Of a stretch of DNA of 8,168 nucleotides, positions 1-5,880 are shown one piece after another. Below the pieces are notes generated by a model. It saw only the letters and a list, made by a program, of their open reading frames with translations. It was not told the DNA's origin and searched no databases. Location of the stretch: positions 1-8,168 of the forward strand of contig CALDEO010000260.1 in NCBI GenBank assembly GCA_937942465.1, read 5' to 3'. Position 1 is the first letter of the stretch; each line of letters begins with the position of its first letter. Source of the stretch: an uncultured Saprospiraceae bacterium (GTDB lineage Bacteria; Bacteroidota; Bacteroidia; Chitinophagales; Saprospiraceae). Both the position numbers and the translations under genes were made by a program.

Positions 1-33
1 AATGAATATGTCGTAAGAGTGTAGTACCTTTCC

Positions 34-286
34 CTAATAATGGTTTGAGTCTACAGCCTGTAACAAAGAGTTATTTATAAAAAGTTGAAATTGTAGGTCT
101 AGATATTTACGACCAAGTCTGACAAGATATGCCATTTTGTAAGTTCAATTTTTGAAAGGAAAAAAAATGGCCGATCCGAATTCCCCCTTGGACCGACCAT
201 CGATCTTAAGTATTCTCCTTAAAAATCTGAACATCTACCAATATGCCAATACCTTGCCAAAGGGCCAGTTTGATACTAATGCATAA
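34..286. other. Gene-poor stretch with locally GC-richer patch, origin unknown
   Basis: No established gene is recognisable from 1 to 593. The part from about 167 to 286 is noticeably richer in G+C (about 42% by hand count) than the very AT-rich DNA on both sides. Very short ORFs occur on both strands: minus 135-34 (33 codons) and plus 167-286 (39 codons, listed separately). None resembles a family I know. The composition step could mark a small gene, a decayed mobile-element end or an intergenic insertion. I see no terminal inverted repeats or target-site duplication to decide between these. Confidence 0.3.
167..286 (+). CDS. Possible 39-aa small protein, doubtful
   Basis: This is an ATG-to-TAA ORF of 39 codons starting MADPNSPLDRPS, with a middle part containing SILSILLKNLNIYQYANTL and the end KGQFDTNA. 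An AAAGGA purine box at 155-160 lies 6 nt before the ATG. That is more Shine-Dalgarno-like than anything before the other genes in this window. The ORF coincides with the locally GC-richer patch. There is no signal peptide, membrane segment or cysteine, and I do not recognise a family. Its stop codon falls in the loop of a weak hairpin (272-277 with 289-294) followed by TTTT, which could be a small terminator. It may equally be a chance ORF or a fragment of a decayed element. Low confidence. Confidence 0.2.
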   Translation: MADPNSPLDRPSILSILLKNLNIYQYANTLPKGQFDTNA

Positions 287-593
287 AGGGTATCTTTTAA
301 ATGATTATTTTATTTAACATATAGAATATTGATACGTAGTGGTTTAAATAATTAAAAAGTACATATAGATGTTTTTTAGTTGATTTTAGGCAATATGTTG
401 CTGTTTTTTCGTGCCAAGTAATTGCTATTTATTGCTCTTTCAGAAGTAGAATAGATGTTTTAATGTACTTTTTAGGTTTGATGATTCTCAAAATTATCAA
501 TTGTCATAATGTCATTAAAAATGGCATGGCACATCATTTGAACTATAAGCACATATAATACTATAGTAACTCAATAATTAATAAAGAAGAATT
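287..593 (+). promoter_or_regulatory. AT-rich upstream region and leader of htpG
   Basis: This stretch before htpG has no gene. It holds an exact TAnnTTTG box (TAGGTTTG, 473-480), the Bacteroidota -7 consensus, but no TTTG at the expected -33 spacing. Downstream of it an inverted repeat, ATGTCATT (509-516) with AATGGCAT (520-527), could form an 8-bp stem with one G-T pair and a 3-nt loop. If the box is used, transcription starts near 487, giving an untranslated leader of about 107 nt that carries the hairpin. No CIRCE element (the HrcA operator) is present. The promoter call is weak because the -33 element is missing. Confidence 0.3.
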
Positions 594-2456
594 ATGCAAA
601 AAGGACAAATATCCGTTCAGGCGGAAAATATCTTTCCGATCATTAAAAAATTCTTGTATTCAGACCAAGAGATCTTTTTAAGAGAGTTGGTGTCCAATGC
701 AGTGGATGCTACAACCAAAATAAAAACATTATCATCTAAAGGAGAATTCAAAGGGGAGCTCGGTGAGTTAGTCATTGATATCTTATTGGATAAAGAAAAT
801 AAAACACTTACCATCAGAGACCGTGGTATCGGTATGACTGAAGAAGAAGTGCATAAGTACCTTAATCAAGTTGCATTCTCATCAGCAGAAGATTTCTTGA
901 CTAAGTATAAAGATGAGGCGAACATCATCGGTCACTTCGGTTTAGGATTTTACTCTGCATTTATGGTAGCAGGTACTGTAGAAGTACAGACCAAGTCTTA
1001 TAAAGGTGACGCTGCTGTTAAGTGGATGTGTGATGGTAATCCAGAGTTCGAACTCGGATCTGCAGATAAAGACGATAGAGGTACGGACATTATATTACAT
1101 ATAGATGATGATAGTACTGAGTTCCTAGAGCAAGAGCGGATCCAGACATTATTGGATAAATACTGTAAGTTCTTACCAGTACAGATCAGATTTGGTACCA
1201 AGACGGAGACTGACTACGAAGGAGAGGGCGAAGACAAAAAGCCAATAGAGCGACAAGTAGAGAATATGGTCAACAATCCAAGACCAGCTTGGAAGAAGTT
1301 GCCTGCGGACTTGACAGATGAAGATTATAAAGCATTCTACAATGAGTTATATCCTTATAGTCAGCCACCATTATTCTGGATACACTTGAATATTGACTTC
1401 CCATTTAACCTTACGGGAATATTATACTTCCCTAAGTTGAACAACAGCTTGGAAGTACAGAAAAATAAAATCCAACTATATAGTAACCAAGTATATGTTA
1501 CAGACGAGGTAAAAGAGATTGTACCTGAGTTTTTGACTTTACTACATGGTGTTATTGATAGTCCAGACATTCCATTGAATGTATCTAGATCATACCTACA
1601 GTCTGATAGTAATGTCAGAAAGATCACTTCTTATATAACTAAGAAAGTAGCAGACAAGCTCAACGACCTATTTAAGAAAGATCGTGAAAACTATGAATCG
1701 AAGTGGAGTGAGATCGGAGTATTCGTCAAGTACGGTATGTTATCTGATGAGAAGTTTCATGAGAGAGTAGGTGGTTCTGCATTGGTCAAGAGTATTGATG
1801 GTAAGTTATATACGATCGAGGAGTACACTGATAAGGTAAAGCCTGTGCAGACTGATAAGCACGACAAGGTGATATTCTTATATACTAATAATGTAAAAGA
1901 ACACCACAGTTATATTAAGTCGGCACAGAGTCACGGTTATGATGTTATAGAGTTTGACACAATGATCGACAACCACTTTATGCAACACGTAGAGAGCAAG
2001 GGAGGAGATGTAACATTCGTAAGAGTGGATAGTGATACTGTTGATAATCTTGTACAGAAGGATGAAACCAAAGAATCGGTACTGTCTGACAAAGAACAAG
2101 AAAAAGTAAAAGAACTATTCACTGAGGCGATGGGCGAGAGCAAAGGTGCTATCTCATTGAAAGCATTATCTCCAGATGATCACCCAGTAGTGATCACGAG
2201 ACCAGAGTTTATGCGTCGTATGATGGAGATGCAAGCGATGCAAGGAGGAGGTATGGGCGAGATGCCAGACATGCATAATGTAGTCATCAATACCAATCAC
2301 CCACTCGTAGCGGATAAAATGCTCAAGATGAAGAGTCCTGAGAAGAAGGTGAAATTTGCTAATTACCTACACAAACTAGCAATGCTTAACCAGAACATGC
2401 TCAAAGGAGAGGAAATGTCTAAATTCATAGAGCAGTCTATCGAGTTTTTGAAATAA
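594..2456 (+). CDS. htpG: Molecular chaperone HtpG (bacterial Hsp90)
   Basis: This is the cytosolic ATP-dependent Hsp90 homodimer, which helps client proteins fold and mature. At 620 aa it matches the usual bacterial length. The N-terminal GHKL ATPase domain shows the FLRELVSNAVDA helix (28-39) with E31 as the expected catalytic glutamate and N35 as the Mg/ATP ligand. DRGIGM (76-81) contacts adenine, FSSAEDF lies at 95-101, and the GHFGLGFYSAFMV glycine-rich lid segment lies at 113-125. The middle domain contains the NSLEVQKNKIQLY and DIPLNVSRSYLQSD blocks that are typical of the family. The C-terminal dimerisation domain includes a Met-rich patch (MRRMMEMQAMQGGGMGEMP), as I recall from Bacteroidota HtpG proteins. 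The ATG at 594 places MQKGQISVQAEN at the normal N-terminus. An AAGAAGA purine tract precedes it but there is no clear Shine-Dalgarno. The gene stands alone: a strong hairpin follows its stop, so it is probably monocistronic. Confidence 0.98.
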   Translation: MQKGQISVQAENIFPIIKKFLYSDQEIFLRELVSNAVDATTKIKTLSSKGEFKGELGELVIDILLDKENKTLTIRDRGIGMTEEEVHKYLNQVAFSSAEDFLTKYKDEANIIGHFGLGFYSAFMVAGTVEVQTKSYKGDAAVKWMCDGNPEFELGSADKDDRGTDIILHIDDDSTEFLEQERIQTLLDKYCKFLPVQIRFGTKTETDYEGEGEDKKPIERQVENMVNNPRPAWKKLPADLTDEDYKAFYNELYPYSQPPLFWIHLNIDFPFNLTGILYFPKLNNSLEVQKNKIQLYSNQVYVTDEVKEIVPEFLTLLHGVIDSPDIPLNVSRSYLQSDSNVRKITSYITKKVADKLNDLFKKDRENYESKWSEIGVFVKYGMLSDEKFHERVGGSALVKSIDGKLYTIEEYTDKVKPVQTDKHDKVIFLYTNNVKEHHSYIKSAQSHGYDVIEFDTMIDNHFMQHVESKGGDVTFVRVDSDTVDNLVQKDETKESVLSDKEQEKVKELFTEAMGESKGAISLKALSPDDHPVVITRPEFMRRMMEMQAMQGGGMGEMPDMHNVVINTNHPLVADKMLKMKSPEKKVKFANYLHKLAMLNQNMLKGEEMSKFIEQSIEFLK

Positions 2457-2467
2457 ATAAAATACTG

Positions 2468-2511
2468 ATGTCCATCCATTCCTTGAGCTATCAAGTGTAA
2501 TGGATGGACAT
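2468..2511 (+). terminator. Strong hairpin after htpG, probable terminator
   Basis: A perfect 13-bp inverted repeat, ATGTCCATCCATT (2468-2480) with AATGGATGGACAT (2499-2511), starts 11 nt after the htpG stop codon. The 18-nt loop holds a second stem, CTTGA (2482-2486) with TCAAG (2491-2495), closed by a 4-nt loop. No T-run follows (TATTACTTATC), so this is not a textbook intrinsic terminator. It may work with Rho or act as a 3' stabilising structure for the htpG message. Confidence 0.55.
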
Positions 2512-2526
2512 ATATTACTTATCTTC

Positions 2527-2549
2527 GGGTTACATTGATAATATAACCT
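2527..2549 (+). promoter_or_regulatory. Small hairpin just before the tsaB start
   Basis: GGGTTA (2527-2532) can pair with TAACCT (2544-2549), with one G-T pair and an 11-nt loop. It ends 8 nt before the TTG start of tsaB, where it could affect ribosome access. The stem is short and may be a chance match. Confidence 0.2.
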
Positions 2550-2557
2550 GAGACGCA

Positions 2558-3241
2558 TTGCACAACCTATTAAGCCTAGAAACAGCTACTGCTGTATGCT
2601 CCGTTGCTATCCAACGCAACGATGGCCAGATATTCGAACAGAATATTAATGATGGCAATCGACATTCCAAGATCATAACATTACTTATTAGAGACTTACT
2701 CACCGAAGCGGGCCTATCTATGTCTGATCTCGACGCGGTAGCCGTAAGCAAGGGCCCAGGCTCTTACACAGGCCTCAGGGTGGGGTATAGCGCTGCCAAG
2801 GCTATATGTTTTGCAATGGACATCCCTTTATTATGTATAGATTCATTAGAGGCATTAGCTTACGCAAATAAAAAAAAGGGGTATGCCGTAGCACCGATGA
2901 TAGATGCTCGACGTATGGAGGTGTATTACTCTTTATGGAATGATAAGCATGAGCAACTCAGAGAGACCAATGCGCTTGTTGTAGACGAGCATAGTTTTGA
3001 TGACTTACTAGAGAGTGGAGCCAAGCTAATATTATGTGGTGATGGAGCTCAGAAAATCTTTGATATTATGGAGTCCACACAATTTTTGCTCGGTACCCCT
3101 ATAAGTCTAGCAAAATATTTGCTTCCGATAGCTCAAGAAGCATATCTCAAAGAGCAGTTTGCTGATGTTGCCTATGCAGTTCCCTTCTATTTTAAATCTC
3201 CGTTGATAACAAAGTCCAAGAAAAAATTATTTGGTAATTAG
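2558..3241 (+). CDS. tsaB: tRNA t6A37 threonylcarbamoyltransferase complex subunit TsaB (YeaZ)
   Basis: TsaB is the non-catalytic ASKHA-fold partner of TsaD. With TsaE the complex moves the threonylcarbamoyl group from TC-AMP to A37 of ANN-decoding tRNAs in the cytosol. The 227 aa match the family length (about 230). Visible signatures are the N-terminal LLSLETATAVCSVAI strand-turn-strand (4-18), SKGPGSYTGLRVG (64-76), the family's best-conserved block, and APMIDARRMEVYYSLW (112-127). The TsaD-type HxxxH metal motif is absent, as expected for TsaB. The start is forced. An in-frame TGA lies at 2549-2551, only GAC GCA separates it from the TTG at 2558, and the conserved N-terminal strand begins at residue 4. 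No Shine-Dalgarno is seen. A run of adenines near 2869-2877 inside the gene stays in frame. The hairpin upstream suggests a transcript separate from htpG, though read-through is possible. Confidence 0.95.
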   Translation: MHNLLSLETATAVCSVAIQRNDGQIFEQNINDGNRHSKIITLLIRDLLTEAGLSMSDLDAVAVSKGPGSYTGLRVGYSAAKAICFAMDIPLLCIDSLEALAYANKKKGYAVAPMIDARRMEVYYSLWNDKHEQLRETNALVVDEHSFDDLLESGAKLILCGDGAQKIFDIMESTQFLLGTPISLAKYLLPIAQEAYLKEQFADVAYAVPFYFKSPLITKSKKKLFGN

Positions 3242-3365
3242 AACCTTTTACCTAGTTTCTAGTGTTTTACATATGAATATTAAAATAATAAGATTATTTA
3301 TTTAACACAAAAACATCGTTTTGAAAAAAGTTGGTACAGTTTTGGTTTAACAATAAGAGTAATCC
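3242..3365 (+). promoter_or_regulatory. AT-rich gap between tsaB and the first ArsR-type gene
   Basis: This 124-bp gap contains an A+T-only stem, AAATAAT (3283-3289) with ATTATTT (3293-3299), too weak to call a terminator with confidence. It also has a -7-like CAGTTTTG (3337-3344, 7 of 8 matches to TAnnTTTG) with a TTTG at 3320-3323. The 13-bp spacing between the two boxes is shorter than the usual 19-21, so the promoter call is weak. Confidence 0.2.
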
Positions 3366-3731
3366 GTGAACTATCAAAAATTTTCATTTAGTATGAGAAA
3401 CGACAAAAACGAAACTGTAACTTTAAAGAAAGGAATCAATGAAGTCCAATTAGACTACGCTGACCTAAGAAAAGCGGTTCTTGTACTCAGAGCTGTAAAT
3501 CACAAGCTGAGACAAAGAATCATCGATCTTTTAGAAGAGAGTGATACAATGACAGTGACGGATATTTATATCAAGTTAAGATTAGAGCAATCAGTGGCTT
3601 CACAACACCTCGCTATTTTAAGAAGAGCAGGAGTTGTAATCACAGAGAGACAAGGTAAATTTATTTACTATTCTCTTGACCCTGCTAGATTAGAGCAAAT
3701 TTCTAAATTGGTTGAAGATTTAGTAGGATAA
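3366..3731 (+). CDS. ArsR-type winged-helix transcriptional regulator, paralog 1
   Basis: A predicted small dimeric DNA-binding repressor of the ArsR/SmtB fold. After a polar N-terminal extension of about 33 residues come an alpha helix (LRAVNHKLRQRIIDLL, 41-56), the helix-turn-helix with recognition helix LEQSVASQHLAILRRAGVV (73-91), the beta wing TERQGKFIYYSL (93-104) and a C-terminal dimerisation helix. There are no cysteines, so the ELCxC metal site and thiol-switch designs are ruled out, and the His/Asp alpha-5 zinc ligands are not evident. The signal is therefore unknown. The longest start is GTG (3366); an in-frame TAA lies at 3360-3362. An ATG at 3393 (codon 10) would give 112 aa and is a serious alternative. 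Its closest visible relative is the next gene downstream, on the same strand. No target or effector gene is adjacent, which suggests autoregulation or distant targets. Confidence 0.88.
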   Translation: MNYQKFSFSMRNDKNETVTLKKGINEVQLDYADLRKAVLVLRAVNHKLRQRIIDLLEESDTMTVTDIYIKLRLEQSVASQHLAILRRAGVVITERQGKFIYYSLDPARLEQISKLVEDLVG

Positions 3732-3833
3732 CACCTACTTTGCGCTAGAACAATTTTTAAAGGCTTGAATGCTAGATATTTATGTCCTTAATTTCATAGT
3801 CAAATCATAGAATCTGTAGTTATCGATCTCAGG

Positions 3834-3894
3834 TTTCTTATATCAAGGAGTTATAAATGTTATTTTTTTATAATATTTCCTTTGATATAAGAAA
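3834..3894 (+). repeat. Long inverted repeat upstream of second ArsR gene
   Basis: TTTCTTATATCAAGGA (3834-3849) pairs along its full length with TCCTTTGATATAAGAAA (3878-3894), with a single bulged T. An inner stem, TTATAAA (3851-3857) with TTTATAA (3867-3873), extends it to a 9-nt loop. The element spans 61 bp. Its right arm contains the TTTG of the promoter candidate, so cruciform formation or protein binding here would affect promoter access. It could be an operator, a terminator for the gene upstream (though about 100 bp away and without a clean T-tract) or a small palindromic repeat element. Confidence 0.6.
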
Positions 3895-3911
3895 TTTGTT
3901 TTTGATATTTG
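3881..3911 (+). promoter_or_regulatory. Promoter candidate of second ArsR gene with overlapping operator-like sites
   Basis: TTTG (3881-3884), a 19-bp spacer and GATATTTG (3904-3911, 7 of 8 matches to TAnnTTTG) fit the Bacteroidota sigma-A promoter (-33 TTTG, -7 TAnnTTTG). Transcription would begin near 3918, giving a leader of about 33 nt. TTTGATAT occurs at 3881-3888 and again at 3901-3908, exactly 20 bp apart, with an inverted copy, ATATCAA, at 3840-3846. An inverted repeat TTGTTG (3909-3914)/CAACAA (3924-3929) covers the predicted start point. This arrangement suits repressor binding. Confidence 0.42.
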
Positions 3912-3950
3912 TTGTCAAGGTCGCAACAATTATAAGAAACTACACACTAC

Positions 3951-4256
3951 ATGAGAAAGACTAAGGTTACTTTCGATAGTCAGAAACTTCATGTTTCTAC
4001 TGAACTAATGAGAGCTTTGGCTCACCCCTTAAGGCTGAAAATACTTGAATTCATTGACCAAAATGGGTCAATTAATGTCAACAAGATTTATAATACGTTA
4101 CGTATTGAACAGTCTATCACATCCCAACATCTTAAGATTTTAAGAATGGCTGGTGTTGTAAATGCCAATAAGGATGGCAAGTACATGCACTACAATATCA
4201 ATTACGATATCGTCGAGAGAGCTCAGATTGCGGTCAAAAACTTTCTTGGAAAATGA
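3951..4256 (+). CDS. ArsR-type winged-helix transcriptional regulator, paralog 2
   Basis: A predicted DNA-binding repressor of 101 aa, a typical compact ArsR/SmtB length. The order is helix STELMRALAHPLRLKILEFI (16-35), helix-turn-helix with recognition helix IEQSITSQHLKILRMAGVV (52-70), wing NKDGKYMHYNI (73-83) and C-terminal helix (85-99). RALAHPLRLKIL is a classical ArsR opening. It has no cysteine and no recognisable alpha-3 or alpha-5 metal site, so the ligand is unknown. The recognition helix is nearly the same as in the upstream paralog (LRxEQSxxSQHLxILRxAGVV), which implies overlapping DNA targets. The ATG at 3951 is the only usable start, because an in-frame TAA lies at 3933-3935. 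It probably has its own promoter (3881-3911) and may bind the dyads there. It converges with the membrane-protein gene on the other strand, 36 bp away, with no clear terminator between them. Confidence 0.9.
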   Translation: MRKTKVTFDSQKLHVSTELMRALAHPLRLKILEFIDQNGSINVNKIYNTLRIEQSITSQHLKILRMAGVVNANKDGKYMHYNINYDIVERAQIAVKNFLGK

Positions 4257-4292
4257 TGTGAAAAAAACCTACACTCTTTAATTTATTACAAT

Positions 4293-5537
4293 CTACAGTT
4301 CTTCTTTCTTTTGCATACTACTCGGTCTCAAAACTATAAGTAAGCAAAAGCAAAAAAAACTAAATCCTACGGATCGCTCAAACGTGTTATTCACAATAAA
4401 TGAGCACAAAAAGAATAGATATAAATTGACAACAAAAATATTCGCGTAATTGCGATTGACTACCATTGGAGTGCATAGTCCAAATACAAAAAATAAAAAC
4501 CCTAATACCCCCATTCCTGCTAATACAAACAGGTATTGATTGTGAGGATATAATTTTAAATTATTTTCCCATGAGAATAGCTGTTTGTACTTAGCGGAAC
4601 ATGCCTCTTTGAGGTCACCTATACCTGTGCCCAATATTGGACTCTCTTTCCATAAGGCATAGCCCGCTTGTAGACTATATATCCTACCACTATCAGAATA
4701 ATTGCTCGCATCACCCTTGCTATACATATCATAGTCATACTTCATGTAGTTTAGTTTCTTATGTACACTTGGCACTAGATAGTAAGCAGCTATTGGTCCT
4801 GTCATTATGATGGCAAGTAGTGTGACTCCCCATATGTACTTACGACTATAGATGATAAAACCAATCAAAGTAAGTATTGACGATGCATAAAAAGTAAATA
4901 GCCCTGACCGTACCGCCAGTAAATGTAGTACCGAGATGAGGTATAGTCCGAGTACTAGCCAGACTAGCGATTGCCAGGTAGTTTTATGCTTTCGCAAATA
5001 CCATAGTATACAAGAGCTCACACCACTAAATGCGAGGATAAGACTATAAATAATATGATCTATTTTGGTGGGTATTGCTTGACCTTGACCCAGCTTTTTA
5101 GTTAGAGCATCGAAGTCCATCGCATAGTTATATACAATAGGGATCGTAGATACTGCGGCAACAGCTACAAAGATATACAGGTATTTCATGTAGTCTATTC
5201 GATAATATAGCTGCATGTAGTAAAATGCCCAGGGCAAAACCAAGAAAATGACTTTCATTTTGACTTGATGTAACCATTCCCCGGTATTACTAGAGTTAAC
5301 CCCTGATATCACAACTGCCACAAATATGAGACTCAATGCTACATATTGGTAGTCTTTAAGATATCGCTTCCAATCAAATGGGTTAGAATGTCGATTGGAC
5401 ATATATGCTACAAATGCTGTAATGACAAGTGTACCAGTAACCGCTGACAATATAAATTGAGAAAAAAATAAACCTAGAATAAACAATACCAATTGTAATT
5501 CAAATATGTGTTTGATCGTAGGTCTGGCTATCGTCAT
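4293..5537 (-). CDS. O-antigen ligase/polymerase family membrane protein (WaaL/Wzy_C type)
   Basis: A 414-aa polytopic inner-membrane protein with about 11-12 hydrophobic segments, roughly 10-30, 31-45, 64-81, 95-110, 118-138, 160-181, 189-208, 212-231, 235-254, 334-359, 366-384 and 390-404. A large periplasmic loop lies at about 255-333. The loop and its edges carry the Wzy_C/WaaL pattern: an arginine after a membrane helix (VRSGL, R210), SGRIYSLQAGYALWKESPILGTGIGD (283-308, R285) and LYPHNQYL (329-336, H332), followed by a GxxG helix. Such enzymes join undecaprenyl-diphosphate-linked polysaccharide to an acceptor (lipid A core, or a protein in O-glycosylation) or polymerise repeat units. 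Sequence alone cannot separate ligase from polymerase. No glycan-synthesis genes are nearby, which slightly favours a stand-alone ligase. The ATG at 5537 precedes a short cytoplasmic end. The gene is divergent from pheS. Confidence 0.8.
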   Translation of the reverse strand: MTIARPTIKHIFELQLVLFILGLFFSQFILSAVTGTLVITAFVAYMSNRHSNPFDWKRYLKDYQYVALSLIFVAVVISGVNSSNTGEWLHQVKMKVIFLVLPWAFYYMQLYYRIDYMKYLYIFVAVAAVSTIPIVYNYAMDFDALTKKLGQGQAIPTKIDHIIYSLILAFSGVSSCILWYLRKHKTTWQSLVWLVLGLYLISVLHLLAVRSGLFTFYASSILTLIGFIIYSRKYIWGVTLLAIIMTGPIAAYYLVPSVHKKLNYMKYDYDMYSKGDASNYSDSGRIYSLQAGYALWKESPILGTGIGDLKEACSAKYKQLFSWENNLKLYPHNQYLFVLAGMGVLGFLFFVFGLCTPMVVNRNYANIFVVNLYLFFLCSFIVNNTFERSVGFSFFCFCLLIVLRPSSMQKKEEL

Positions 5538-5640
5538 CGTTCTATCATTAAGCGTACTATTCTAGGATGCAATGGAGGCTTAAGAGTGTAAGATCTTGGT
5601 TATCGACCTGCCTTGATTCTAAGAATTAAAGCAATAACGT

Positions 5641-5702
5641 GCAAAATAAATAAAATGATACCCTCGTGGTGGTGTTTTATTTATTGCAAGACGATAGGGT
5701 AT
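5641..5702 (+). promoter_or_regulatory. Interleaved inverted repeats, pseudoknot-like or alternative stems
   Basis: Stem A pairs ATAAATAAAA (5646-5655) with TTTTATTTAT (5675-5684): 10 perfect pairs, 11 with A5645-T5685. Stem B pairs ATACCCTCGT (5658-5667), which lies in the loop of A, with ACGATAGGGTAT (5691-5702): 10 pairs around a 2-nt bulge. The order A-B-A'-B' is that of an H-type pseudoknot, or of two competing folds. Its direction of use is not known; it could belong to the pheS leader or be a DNA-level site. Confidence 0.4.
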
Positions 5703-5750
5703 ATTAATAGGAGTCGTAGATGGGGTGATATTATTTTAATAGATACAAGG

Positions 5751-5792
5751 TAGCTCGGTCAATAGATTGAAATTTCATATCTGCCTGAGCTA
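5751..5792 (+). promoter_or_regulatory. Hairpin in the pheS upstream region
   Basis: TAGCTCGG (5751-5758) can pair with CTGAGCTA (5785-5792): 8 pairs, one of them G-T, with a 26-nt loop. An alternative pairing uses CAATAG (5760-5765) with CTATTG (5790-5795). No T-run follows, so it is not a standard terminator. It ends 34 nt before the Phe-rich short ORF. Confidence 0.3.
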
Positions 5793-5826
5793 TTGATTAT
5801 CAGTGATATGTAAATGAGTTGATGAT

Positions 5827-5880
5827 ATGTTTTTAAATCACTTCCTCATCTTGTTTGAAAGGTTTACCTTTACGGAATAG
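5827..5880 (+). CDS. Phe-rich leader peptide candidate (17 aa) upstream of pheS
   Basis: The short ORF ATG...TAG reads MFLNHFLILFERFTFTE, with Phe at positions 2, 6, 10, 13 and 15, so 5 of 17 residues. It ends 14 nt before the pheS ATG, on the same strand. Enterobacterial pheST is controlled by a Phe-rich leader peptide (PheM), so a Phe-rich ORF directly before pheS is suggestive. Here the 14-nt gap has no room for a terminator. Any control would have to act by ribosome stalling, reinitiation or coupling rather than by classical attenuation. The frame opens only four codons upstream (TGA at 5815-5817), and no Shine-Dalgarno is present. Against it: TTT codons are common in AT-rich DNA, and a weak -7-like box (TACCTTTA, 5865-5872) inside the ORF could mean that transcription starts after it. 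Confidence 0.33.
   Translation: MFLNHFLILFERFTFTE

Noticed and set aside
34..135. 33-codon minus-strand ORF starting MAYLVRLGRKYLDL
   Set aside because: Too short, no ribosome-binding signal and no recognisable domain. It is noted only as part of the unexplained region 1-286.
481..593. CIRCE/HrcA operator in front of htpG
   Set aside because: The 9-9-9 TTAGCACTC/GAGTGCTAA repeat is absent; only a different, shorter dyad is present.
617..2143. Several minus-strand ORFs of 65-88 codons opposite htpG
   Set aside because: They are antisense shadows of a strongly conserved Hsp90 gene and have no domain character of their own.
2869..2877. Adenine run inside tsaB as a programmed frameshift site
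   Set aside because: The frame continues uninterrupted with conserved residues on both sides, so there is no need for or sign of frameshifting.
4257..4292. Bidirectional terminator between the convergent ArsR and membrane-protein genes
   Set aside because: Only an A-run/T-run and scattered CTACA direct repeats are seen; no inverted repeat of useful length is present.
5655..5753. 32-codon plus-strand ORF starting MIPSWWCFIYCK in the pheS upstream gap
   Set aside because: It lies across the interleaved inverted repeats, has no Shine-Dalgarno or recognisable family, and its length is expected by chance. The Trp and Phe content is not matched to a neighbouring Trp gene.
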